The translations under genes and the position numbers were made by a program. The notes under the pieces are model-generated. The model was given only the letters and a program-made list of their open reading frames with translations, was not told where the DNA came from and searched no databases. Of a stretch of DNA of 5,758 nucleotides, positions 1 through 5,085 are shown one piece after another. Where the stretch lies: assembly GCA_030615475.1 (NCBI GenBank), contig JAUWZF010000080.1:1-5758 (forward strand), given 5' to 3'. How positions within the stretch are numbered: the first letter of the stretch is position 1; every line of letters starts with the position of its first letter. This stretch comes from Dehalococcoidales bacterium (GTDB lineage Bacteria > Chloroflexota > Dehalococcoidia > Dehalococcoidales > RBG-16-60-22).

Positions 1-1349
1 GAACCGGGCCTAGGATGCAGCTGCCGATGAATGTCGCGGATTTTGCGCTTCAGATAGGGGCTATCGCTGATATCGCTGACTATTTTCTTGCAGGCGGCGG
101 TTACCGAGGCGGCATCGCGGTTGCCGAGCTCCTGGCCGATCCGGGCGAGTGAGCAGTTAGTTTCCTGCCGCATAAGGTACATGGCCAGCCGGCGGGCCAG
201 CGTGGTGTCCTTGTCCCTCTTCCGCCCCAGCAGTTCCTCACGGGGCAGCTGGAAACAATCGGCCACGGCCTCGACTATTGAGTACGGTGTGATATCATCC
301 ACAAGGTATTCTTTATTGGACATATCCTCAAGGGCTCTGGCGGCAATCTCTACGGTCGGGACAACCCTCAGCAGCTTGGCATAGGCGACCACCCGGTTGA
401 GCGAGCCCTCCAGTACCCTGATATTACGCTGCGCTTCTCGGGCAATCAACTCGAGCACCTGCGGAGTTATATTCACTCCCGTATGCCGGGCTTTCGATTG
501 GAGAATAGCCAGGCGTGTTTCGAAGTCCGGCGGCTGTACATCGACGATAAGGCCCCATTCGAAGCGTGAGCGCAGTCGCTCTTCCAGCAGGGGCATCGAT
601 TTGGGAGGGCGGTCACTGGTGATGACGATTTGGCGGTTGGTGTTGTGCAGCTCGTTGAACGTGTGGAAGAAACTTTCCTCGGTCTGCTCCTTGCCGCCGA
701 TGAAATGGATATCGTCGACAAGCAGCATGCCGATGCTGCGGTACTTGTTGCGGAACTCCTCGGTGGTCTTCTCGCGCAGGGCGCTGACGAATTCATTGGT
801 GAACTGCTCGGCGCTGGTGCAAATAACATTGATATGGTTGGCTGCAGCCGCCTGACCGATGGCGTGGAGCAGGTGCGTCTTGCCGAGCCCGGCCCCGCCG
901 TAGATGAACAGGGGATTGTAGCTGTGCCCCGGGTTCTGGGCCACGGCCAGCGCGGCGGCACGGGCCAGACTGTTGCCGCTGCCTTCGATAAACGAATCAA
1001 AGATATAGTGCGGATTTAATCTGGTATAGGACGGTGCCGGTGGGGAAAATACCGGCTGCGTGGCGCCGCTGCCATAGTGATGAGATTTGCCGTTAACCTG
1101 AAATAACACCTGCACCTCGGGTGACGTGAGCCCGATGAGCGCCTTTTCGATAAGAGAACGCTGGTTCTTATCCAGGTATTCGGCGGCGAAGGTATTGGGG
1201 ACGCCGATGATGAATTGGTTGTCCTGGTAGCTTAAGCCGGCGGTTTTACTGAACCAGGTCCGGTAGTTCGGCTTGCTGACCTGGATCTGCAGTTCGCCCA
1301 GGGCAGTTTCCCATATTTCCTGAGGCGTTCGGGTTCGTGTCGGTTCCAT
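1..1349 (-). CDS. dnaA: Chromosomal replication initiator DnaA (3' end outside window)
   Basis: DnaA is the AAA+ initiator that binds origin boxes, melts the origin and helps load the helicase. From ATG at 1349, 449 codons are open to the left edge without a stop, so only the last few residues can be missing (family length about 440-470). Domain I is at about 1-85. A short linker follows, and the AAA+ domain starts with NPHYIFDSF near 112-120. Walker A is GGAGLGKTH (151-159), Walker B is LLVDD (209-213), sensor 1 is ITSDRPP (243-249), the Arg finger lies in RLRSRF (258-263, R262), and sensor 2 is in RNIRVLEG (R311). Domain IV spans about 355-449. Its signature region reads IGQELGNRDAASV (404-416), where the family normally has GGRDHTTV; the His and first Thr that read box bases are both Ala. 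An in-frame TTG at 1385 behind an AGGGGG site is an alternative start, 12 codons longer. The gene is divergent from fmt. Identity is certain; the DNA specificity is not. Confidence 0.96.
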   Translation of the reverse strand, partial: MEPTRTRTPQEIWETALGELQIQVSKPNYRTWFSKTAGLSYQDNQFIIGVPNTFAAEYLDKNQRSLIEKALIGLTSPEVQVLFQVNGKSHHYGSGATQPVFSPPAPSYTRLNPHYIFDSFIEGSGNSLARAAALAVAQNPGHSYNPLFIYGGAGLGKTHLLHAIGQAAAANHINVICTSAEQFTNEFVSALREKTTEEFRNKYRSIGMLLVDDIHFIGGKEQTEESFFHTFNELHNTNRQIVITSDRPPKSMPLLEERLRSRFEWGLIVDVQPPDFETRLAILQSKARHTGVNITPQVLELIAREAQRNIRVLEGSLNRVVAYAKLLRVVPTVEIAARALEDMSNKEYLVDDITPYSIVEAVADCFQLPREELLGRKRDKDTTLARRLAMYLMRQETNCSLARIGQELGNRDAASVTAACKKIVSDISDSPYLKRKIRDIHRQLHPRPG

Positions 1350-1389
1350 ACGTTCTATGCCTGCATCAACTCCCGGCGCAGGCAAAAAA

Positions 1390-1397
1390 CACCCCCT
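1390..1397 (-). promoter_or_regulatory. Possible RBS for an alternative upstream dnaA start
   Basis: Read on the minus strand, the site is AGGGGGTG, four bases before an in-frame TTG at 1385-1383. The ATG at 1349 has only a weak GCAGG-like site about 12 bases upstream. Two other genes in this window use TTG with a strong ribosome site, so a start at 1385, adding 12 residues before the annotated Met, is credible. The ATG gives a more typical domain I length, so it was kept as the main call. Confidence 0.3.
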
Positions 1398-1446
1398 ATC
1401 CTGATTAAGGCACAAGTTCACCCTGCTTCGCAATTTATCGTGATTT

Positions 1447-1464
1447 CCCGCCCGTTCCGGCGGG
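1447..1464. repeat. GC-rich inverted repeat (6-bp stem, 6-nt loop)
   Basis: CCCGCC at 1447-1452 pairs perfectly with GGCGGG at 1459-1464 around a six-base loop. No T-run follows on either strand, so it does not look like an intrinsic terminator. It lies downstream of the candidate dnaA -10 box and would fall in the dnaA 5' leader, where it could affect mRNA structure or bind a dimeric protein. Confidence 0.5.
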
Positions 1465-1481
1465 TTCTGTGGAGTAAAAGG

Positions 1482-1510
1482 TTAATAAATGATTAAATTA
1501 TTAACATCAA
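1482..1510 (-). promoter_or_regulatory. Candidate sigma70-type promoter for dnaA
   Basis: On the minus strand TTGATG (1510-1505) and TATTAA (1487-1482) are separated by 17 bases. Each hexamer matches consensus at 4 of 6 positions, in an AT-rich tract. The transcript would start near 1475 and carry a leader of roughly 125 bases containing the 1447-1464 hairpin. The match is weak, and chance hits are easy in AT-rich DNA. Confidence 0.35.
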
Positions 1511-1537
1511 ATAGAATACTACCAGCGACCCCCCTGT

Positions 1538-1656
1538 GGCAAATATTTCAGGGACGGCAACCAGCCATTTTTGTCCTATTTCCCCTCTTAATAACTCTTT
1601 AAAACTGTGTTTTTTGTTGGTTTTCGGGGGTTGCCAGCCCAAAACGACCGGTTGCC
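1538..1656. repeat. Cluster of GGTTGCC / TTGCC motifs
   Basis: GGTTGCC occurs three times: inverted at 1556-1562 (as GGCAACC) and direct at 1629-1635 and 1650-1656, the direct pair being 21 bases apart. A further GGCAA lies at 1538-1542, 18 bases before the inverted copy. The motifs thus form two pairs in opposite orientation around the T-rich stretch centred near 1597. Another GGCAA lies at 1381-1385. With equal base frequencies about 0.04 copies of a given 7-mer would be expected on both strands of 353 bases. The last copy overlaps the candidate fmt -35 box. They could be sites for a regulator or for the altered DnaA; the binding protein is unknown. Confidence 0.5.
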
Positions 1657-1679
1657 AAAAAATATTTTTTTGTGATAAA
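1652..1679 (+). promoter_or_regulatory. Candidate promoter for fmt (extended -10)
   Basis: TTGCCA (1652-1657, 5 of 6 to TTGACA) is followed after 16 bases by GATAAA (1674-1679, 4 of 6), with TGT directly before it as in an extended -10 element. Transcription would begin near 1686, leaving a leader of about 17 bases before the fmt start. The -35 box overlaps the last GGTTGCC copy, so a protein bound there could repress fmt. Confidence 0.45.
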
Positions 1680-1690
1680 ATTCTTGAGTC

Positions 1691-1696
1691 TGGAGG
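1691..1696 (+). promoter_or_regulatory. RBS fixing the TTG start of fmt
   Basis: TGGAGG lies six bases before TTG at 1703. The first plus-frame ATG falls at the sixth codon, inside the conserved RIVFMGSPEFA stretch, so the TTG with this ribosome site must be the start. Confidence 0.75.
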
Positions 1697-1702
1697 CTTA
1701 AA

Positions 1703-2641
1703 TTGCGCATTGTTTTTATGGGTTCGCCCGAATTTGCCGTACCTTCTCTGGAACACCTCGTCCTCAATGGGTATGAGGTTGTCGCTGTTTATACCCGGCC
1801 GGATAGACCCGTCGGCCGGGGGCTTGCCGTTGCTCCGCCACCGGTAAAGGCATCGGCCGTAAAACGGGGATTGCCGGTGTTCCAGCCGGATAGTTTCCGG
1901 TCGGCCGAGGCGGTGGTAAAGCTGGCGGCGTTCAAACCCGATGTCATCGTGGTGTGCGCCTTCGGACAGATTCTGCCGCAGTCGGTCCTGGATATTCCGG
2001 CTTACCAGTGCGTTAATGTCCATTTTTCCCTGCTGCCCAGGCACCGGGGAGCCGCGCCGGTGGTGGCGGCCGTACTGGCCGGGGACGAGTTTACCGGAGT
2101 CAGCATACAGCTCGTCAGGAGGAAGCTGGATACCGGCCCGGTACTGGCCCGAGCGGCAATTCCCATATCGTCACCGGATAATACCGGCACGCTCACGGAT
2201 AAACTTTCTCTGGTGGGAGCCCACCTGCTGCTGGAGGCCCTGACCGGCTGGCGGCGTGGCGAAATTACTCCCCAGCCACAGAACGAAGACGAGGCCACCT
2301 ATTTCAGCCAGATTAACAAAGAGGATGGGGAGATTGACTGGAACCTCCCGGCGGTGGAAATCTGGCGCAGAGTGCGGGCCTTTCACCCCTGGCCCGGGTG
2401 TTATACGACCTGGCGGGGTAAGCAGTTCAAAATTTTAAAGGCGGCAGTCCTGCCCGGAGAGGCGTCTTTGGGGGTGGGGCAGGTGATAACTCTCCCCGGG
2501 CATGATGCGGGGCCGGGCATCGGCACGGGCGAGGGTATCCTCGGCGTGGTCAAGGTCCAGCTGGAGGGCAAGCGGGCGATGTCCGCCGCCGAGTTCCTGA
2601 GGGGCCAGCGGGACTTCATCGGGGCGGTGCTGCCGAGCTAG
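1703..2641 (+). CDS. fmt: Methionyl-tRNA formyltransferase
   Basis: Fmt transfers a formyl group from 10-formyltetrahydrofolate to initiator Met-tRNA in the cytoplasm, preparing it for bacterial initiation. The 312-residue product has the usual family length. The N-terminal Rossmann-type formyltransferase domain opens with RIVFMGSPEFAVP (2-14). The catalytic Asn and His are in NVHFSLLP (N105, H107), followed by RGAAP (115-119), and the catalytic Asp is in LDTGPVL (D143). The C-terminal tRNA-binding domain starts near 205 with KEDGEIDW (206-213) and RAFHPWPG (225-232). The usual Trp in the SLLPRWRGAAP segment is His here, a minor variation. The TTG start is fixed by the TGGAGG ribosome site. 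No def gene lies beside it in this window, though def is a common partner. It is divergent from dnaA, and mazG follows after 70 bases. Confidence 0.97.
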   Translation: MRIVFMGSPEFAVPSLEHLVLNGYEVVAVYTRPDRPVGRGLAVAPPPVKASAVKRGLPVFQPDSFRSAEAVVKLAAFKPDVIVVCAFGQILPQSVLDIPAYQCVNVHFSLLPRHRGAAPVVAAVLAGDEFTGVSIQLVRRKLDTGPVLARAAIPISSPDNTGTLTDKLSLVGAHLLLEALTGWRRGEITPQPQNEDEATYFSQINKEDGEIDWNLPAVEIWRRVRAFHPWPGCYTTWRGKQFKILKAAVLPGEASLGVGQVITLPGHDAGPGIGTGEGILGVVKVQLEGKRAMSAAEFLRGQRDFIGAVLPS

Positions 2642-2663
2642 CTCATAGTATTCACTCCCCGTG

Positions 2664-2692
2664 TTGTCCCACTTACGTTCAGCCTGTATAAT
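2664..2692 (+). promoter_or_regulatory. Candidate promoter for mazG
   Basis: TTGTCC (2664-2669, 4 of 6) and a perfect TATAAT (2687-2692) are separated by 17 bases. Transcription would start near 2699, giving a very short leader of about 13 bases that begins at the ribosome site. mazG could therefore be made independently of fmt, though read-through from fmt is also possible because no terminator is visible between the two genes. Confidence 0.55.
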
Positions 2693-2699
2693 CAGAGTT

Positions 2700-2706
2700 A
2701 AGGAGG
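2700..2706 (+). promoter_or_regulatory. RBS fixing the TTG start of mazG
   Basis: AAGGAGG is a near-perfect Shine-Dalgarno sequence five bases before TTG at 2712. The longer in-frame alternative, GTG at 2661, has no ribosome site and overlaps the promoter, so the TTG is the preferred start. Confidence 0.8.
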
Positions 2707-2711
2707 CACTA

Positions 2712-3494
2712 TTGTCTTTGCCGCAGGATTTAAGTAAATTCGATGCCCTGGTGGAAATAATCGCCCGACTGCGCGCCCCGGACGGCTGTCCCTGGGACAG
2801 GGAGCAGACCCATGCCACGCTGCGAGAGAACCTGCTGTCCGAGTGCTACGAGGTGCTGGAGGCGCTCGATGACGAGGACTCCGCCAGGCTCTGCGAGGAA
2901 CTGGGCGACCTGCTGCTGCAGATTACGCTCCATGCCCAGATTGCCAGAGATAGCGGGGAATTCGAGATAGATGACGTGATTAAAGGCATCGCGACCAAGA
3001 TAGTCCGCCGCCACCCGCATATCTTCGGTTCCACAAAGGTGAAGGATGCCGAGGAAGTAATGCATAACTGGGAGGAACTCAAGCGGGAAGAAAGGGAGGA
3101 GGGGGCTTCCATGCTGGAGGGAGTGCCGAAAAGCATGCCGGCTCTCGCCTACGCCTATGAGATTTCACGCCGGGCGGTCCGTGTCGGCTTCGAGTGGGAG
3201 GATATCGGGGGGGTTATCGATAAGCTGGCAGAAGAGATAAGGGAAATCAAAGATTCAGCCAGCCGGGAAGAGAAAGAGCAGGAATTCGGCGACCTTTTAT
3301 TTACGTTAGTAAACGTAGCCCGCTGGGAGGGAATAGACGCCGAGGCGGCCCTGCTGGAGGCGAACCGGAAATTTTATAAACGCTTCGCGTACATGGAAGA
3401 GCTATGCCGCCAGCGGGGTCTGAATTTTCCGGAGCTTTCCTTCAAGGAGAAGGAGGACCTCTGGGAGGAGGCGAAGAGGGAGGCACAGGCGTAA
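2712..3494 (+). CDS. mazG: Nucleoside triphosphate pyrophosphohydrolase MazG
   Basis: MazG hydrolyses nucleoside triphosphates to monophosphates and pyrophosphate, clearing aberrant nucleotides and, in some bacteria, influencing stringent-response nucleotides. From TTG at 2712 the product is 260 residues, close to the classic two-domain enzyme (about 263 in E. coli). The N-terminal domain has LRAPDGCPWD (20-29), the metal-binding E44xxE47 in ECYE and E63xxD66 in EELGD. RRHPHIF is at 99-105. The C-terminal domain repeats the pattern with E175xxE178 and E191xxD194 (EFGDLLF), then NRKFYKRF (218-225). Both metal sites look intact, so this is a full-length enzyme, not a short phage-type MazG. It follows fmt by 70 bases and has its own candidate promoter. 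No MazE/MazF toxin-antitoxin genes are adjacent, so the name does not imply a toxin system here. Confidence 0.95.
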   Translation: MSLPQDLSKFDALVEIIARLRAPDGCPWDREQTHATLRENLLSECYEVLEALDDEDSARLCEELGDLLLQITLHAQIARDSGEFEIDDVIKGIATKIVRRHPHIFGSTKVKDAEEVMHNWEELKREEREEGASMLEGVPKSMPALAYAYEISRRAVRVGFEWEDIGGVIDKLAEEIREIKDSASREEKEQEFGDLLFTLVNVARWEGIDAEAALLEANRKFYKRFAYMEELCRQRGLNFPELSFKEKEDLWEEAKREAQA

Positions 3495-3560
3495 AATCGG
3501 CTTGATGATACCTCTGCAATCAGAAGAGTTAGCCTTAGTAGAATTAATGAGAAGTTAAGA

Positions 3561-3638
3561 TGGTCGGGGCGGGCAGATTTGAACTGCCGACCTCCGCGTC
3601 CCGAACGCGGCGCGCTAACCGGACTGCGCTACGCCCCG
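3561..3638 (-). tRNA. tRNA-Pro, anticodon CGG, with encoded CCA
   Basis: Read on the minus strand from 3638, the acceptor strand CGGGGCG pairs fully with CGCCCCG. It is followed by TA, a D stem GCGC/GCGC with a 10-base loop containing GG, and an anticodon stem CCGCG/CGCGG. The anticodon loop TTCGGGA gives anticodon CGG, which reads CCG (Pro). Then come variable loop AGGTC, T stem GGCAG/CTGCC with loop TTCAAAT, discriminator A and an encoded CCA. The C1-G72 pair and A73 are the recognised identity features of bacterial tRNA-Pro. The gene is 78 bases long and is antisense to the flanking plus-strand genes. No T-run terminator is visible after its 3' end. Confidence 0.96.
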
Positions 3639-3646
3639 ACTGCACT

Positions 3647-3676
3647 ATTATAGGCGTATTAAGCCTCCGTTGTAAA
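3647..3676 (-). promoter_or_regulatory. Promoter of the tRNA-Pro gene
   Basis: On the minus strand TTTACA (3676-3671, 4 of 6 to TTGACA) and a perfect TATAAT (3652-3647) are separated by 18 bases. Transcription would start near 3640, only two bases or so before the mature 5' end at 3638, so the 5' leader would be minimal. The promoter fills most of the short gap to the divergent gene starting at 3694. Confidence 0.65.
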
Positions 3677-3693
3677 CCGGGGATGTAAATTAA

Positions 3694-4893
3694 ATGAAAT
3701 ATCTCGTTCTGATAATCGATGGAGCCGCCGGTCTGCCCCTGCCGGAACGCGGCGGCAGGACCTGCCTGGAACTGGCCGTTACCCCCAACCTGGATGAAAT
3801 GGCTTTAGAGGGTTTTGCGGGGCTGGTGCGCACCGTGCCGCCGGGGATGGAGCCGAGCAGCGCCTGCGCCTGCATGTCCGTACTTGGCTACGACCCCAAA
3901 GTCTATTATAAAGGCCGCGCTGCTATCGAGGCCAGGAGCCTGGGCATAGATATCGGCAGGGGAGAGGTCGTTTTCCGATGCAACCTGGTGGCGGTGCGCG
4001 ACGGCAAGATGCATGACTACAGCTCCGGGCACATCAGCACCGAAGAGGCAAGCGCTCTCATCGAGGCTCTTAACGAAAAACTCGGCGGCGAAGACGTGAT
4101 TTTTTATCCCGGCGTCAGCTACCGGCACATATTAAAGCTGAAGGGATACGAGGATACCCTCAAAGCCACCTGTACCCCGCCCCACGATATCCCCGGTAAG
4201 CCGGTGGCCGATTTCCTGCCGAAGGGCGAGGGCAGCGACTTCCTGCGTGACCTCATGGCGCGCTCTGAGAACCTGCTGAGCAGCCATCAAATCAACATAG
4301 CGCGCCGCAACTGCGGCGATGTGCCCGTTACCACTATCTGGCTTTTCTGGGGCAGCGGGCAGGTGCCTGAAATGCCCGCCTTTAAGACGGTCTACGGACT
4401 CGATGCCGCCCTGACATCGGGGGTTGATTTGCTGAAAGGGTTGGCGAAAATGGCAAATATGGACGTGCTGTATATCAGGGGTGTGACGGACGGGCCGGAT
4501 AATGACAACGCCACCCAGATAGCCGGGGCCCTGGAGGCGCTGAAAAATTACGACTTGGCGGTGGTACATATCGAGGCACCCGACGAGGCCGCCCACGGCG
4601 GTCTGATTGATGAAAAGATAGAGGCTATCCAGAAAATAGATGCGGAAGTCGTCAGTCAGTTGCGGGCGTGGCGGGGGGATGACCTGCGGGTGCTGGTGAT
4701 GCCCGACCACCCCACCCCGATTCAGCTGCGCACCCACTCCGCCGACCCGGTGCCGTTTTTAATCTGGGGCAAAGGCGTAAAGGCTAACGGGGCAAAGAGG
4801 TTCACCGAAGCCGAGGCCAGAAGCACTGGCGTTTTTATCGCGGAAGGGTATAATATAATGGGCAGGCTGGTGGGAAGGAATATCAGGCTTTGA
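3694..4893 (+). CDS. apgM: ApgM-family protein: phosphoglycerate mutase or alternative homoserine kinase
   Basis: This 399-residue protein belongs to the archaeal-type cofactor-independent phosphoglycerate mutase group of the alkaline phosphatase superfamily. Landmarks are IIDG (7-10), TPNLD (30-34), a nucleophile loop at 50-68 ending LGYDP, YYKGRAAIEA (71-80) and FRCNLV (94-99). Further on come the HIEAPDEAAH block (292-301), MPDHPTP (336-342) and RTHSADPVP (346-354). Probable metal ligands D9, D297, H301, D338, H339 and H348 and nucleophile S56 are all present. The nucleophile loop reads PSSACAC where relatives usually have PGSDVAN. Family members in genomes lacking ThrB and linked to aspartate-pathway genes are proposed homoserine kinases; lysC lies 192 bases downstream, so that role is inferred here over glycolysis. 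ATG at 3694 has only a weak GGGGAT ribosome site. No own promoter is obvious. Confidence 0.85.
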   Translation: MKYLVLIIDGAAGLPLPERGGRTCLELAVTPNLDEMALEGFAGLVRTVPPGMEPSSACACMSVLGYDPKVYYKGRAAIEARSLGIDIGRGEVVFRCNLVAVRDGKMHDYSSGHISTEEASALIEALNEKLGGEDVIFYPGVSYRHILKLKGYEDTLKATCTPPHDIPGKPVADFLPKGEGSDFLRDLMARSENLLSSHQINIARRNCGDVPVTTIWLFWGSGQVPEMPAFKTVYGLDAALTSGVDLLKGLAKMANMDVLYIRGVTDGPDNDNATQIAGALEALKNYDLAVVHIEAPDEAAHGGLIDEKIEAIQKIDAEVVSQLRAWRGDDLRVLVMPDHPTPIQLRTHSADPVPFLIWGKGVKANGAKRFTEAEARSTGVFIAEGYNIMGRLVGRNIRL

Positions 4894-4904
4894 TGTTGGG
4901 GCTA

Positions 4905-4933
4905 TTGACATTTATTTATAGAACGGTCATAAT
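4905..4933 (+). promoter_or_regulatory. Upstream candidate promoter for lysC
   Basis: A perfect TTGACA (4905-4910) and CATAAT (4928-4933, 5 of 6) are separated by the ideal 17 bases, right after the previous gene's stop. Transcription would start near 4940 and give a leader of about 145 bases. I see neither a T-box signature nor a lysine-riboswitch core in that leader. A small stem (TCCGG/CTGGA, one G-U pair) occurs at about 4992-5006. Confidence 0.7.
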
Positions 4934-4969
4934 CTTCTGGAAAGTTGATTAATTAATTGGTAGAATAGT

Positions 4970-4985
4970 ACTATATAACTATATA
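4970..4985. repeat. Tandem 8-bp repeat ACTATATA x2
   Basis: Two adjacent copies of ACTATATA lie in the AT-rich lysC leader, preceded by the palindrome TAGTACTA. The stretch could be a protein-binding site or simply low-complexity DNA; nothing identifies a partner. Confidence 0.4.
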
Positions 4986-5011
4986 CGTTAGTCCGGGTAC
5001 TCTGGATGGGA

Positions 5012-5040
5012 TTGACATTTACAGGTATATATGGGAAAAT
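5012..5040 (+). promoter_or_regulatory. Downstream candidate promoter for lysC
   Basis: A second perfect TTGACA (5012-5017) is followed after 17 bases by GAAAAT (5035-5040, 4 of 6). It sits inside an exact 11-base repeat, ATTGACATTTA, of the upstream promoter (4904-4914 and 5011-5021). Transcription would start near 5047, giving a leader of about 39 bases. Its -10 box is poorer than that of the upstream promoter. Confidence 0.45.
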
Positions 5041-5070
5041 TTTCATCGTTATGTAGTCCTGTTCATTATG

Positions 5071-5079
5071 AAGGAGAGG
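5071..5079 (+). promoter_or_regulatory. Strong RBS of lysC
   Basis: AAGGAGAGG lies six bases before ATG at 5086 and fixes the start. The same bases form part of a chance minimal frame, ATG AAG GAG AGG TAA, at 5068-5082. Confidence 0.75.
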
Positions 5080-5085
5080 TAATTT

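Larger units (their letters stand above)
1350..1702. other. dnaA-fmt divergent intergenic region, origin-like candidate
   Basis: No gene is visible in these 353 bases. They hold the candidate dnaA promoter (minus strand), the candidate fmt promoter (plus strand), a perfect GC hairpin at 1447-1464, an AT-rich tract at about 1476-1515 and a T-rich tract at about 1566-1625. Five GGCAA/TTGCC motifs are also present, three of them within GGTTGCC. Regions next to dnaA often carry the replication origin. However, no exact TTATCCACA box is present; the closest matches are 7 of 9 at 1468-1476 (TGTGGAGTA) and 1535-1543 (TGTGGCAAA), and 6 of 9 at 1435-1443. An origin role is therefore a hypothesis only. 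A long minus-strand open frame crossing this region and running into fmt shows no recognisable protein and is taken as chance. Confidence 0.4.

Noticed and set aside
397..1019. Plus-strand and alternate minus-strand open frames over dnaA
   Set aside because: Shadows of dnaA: the true minus frame carries all AAA+ motifs without interruption.
1447..1464. GC hairpin as an intrinsic terminator
   Set aside because: It lies between two divergent gene starts and has no T-run on either side.
1493..2044. 183-codon minus-strand open frame across the dnaA-fmt gap and into fmt
   Set aside because: It covers the fmt promoter, start and first third in antisense, and its translation shows no recognisable family motif. 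A chance frame.
2712..3494. MazG as part of a MazEF-type toxin system
   Set aside because: No toxin or antitoxin gene is adjacent, and the protein is an ordinary full-length two-domain housekeeping MazG.
3495..3560. Possible terminator after mazG or after the tRNA (CTCT/AGAG, GGCT/AGCC pairings)
   Set aside because: Stems are short and interrupted, and no T-run follows on either strand.
4132..4737. 201-codon minus-strand open frame inside the ApgM-like gene
   Set aside because: Antisense shadow; the plus-strand frame has every family motif.
5006..5056. 16-codon frame ahead of lysC as a leader peptide
   Set aside because: No ribosome site, no run of Lys, Thr or Met codons, and no attenuator hairpin with T-run after it.
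5051..5082. Start-stop ATGTAG and four-codon ATG AAG GAG AGG TAA ahead of lysC
   Set aside because: The second merely overlaps the Shine-Dalgarno site; both are expected by chance and lack their own ribosome sites.
4934..5085. Lysine riboswitch or T-box in the lysC leader
   Set aside because: No recognisable lysine-riboswitch core and no T-box sequence; the leader from the upstream promoter is also short for either.
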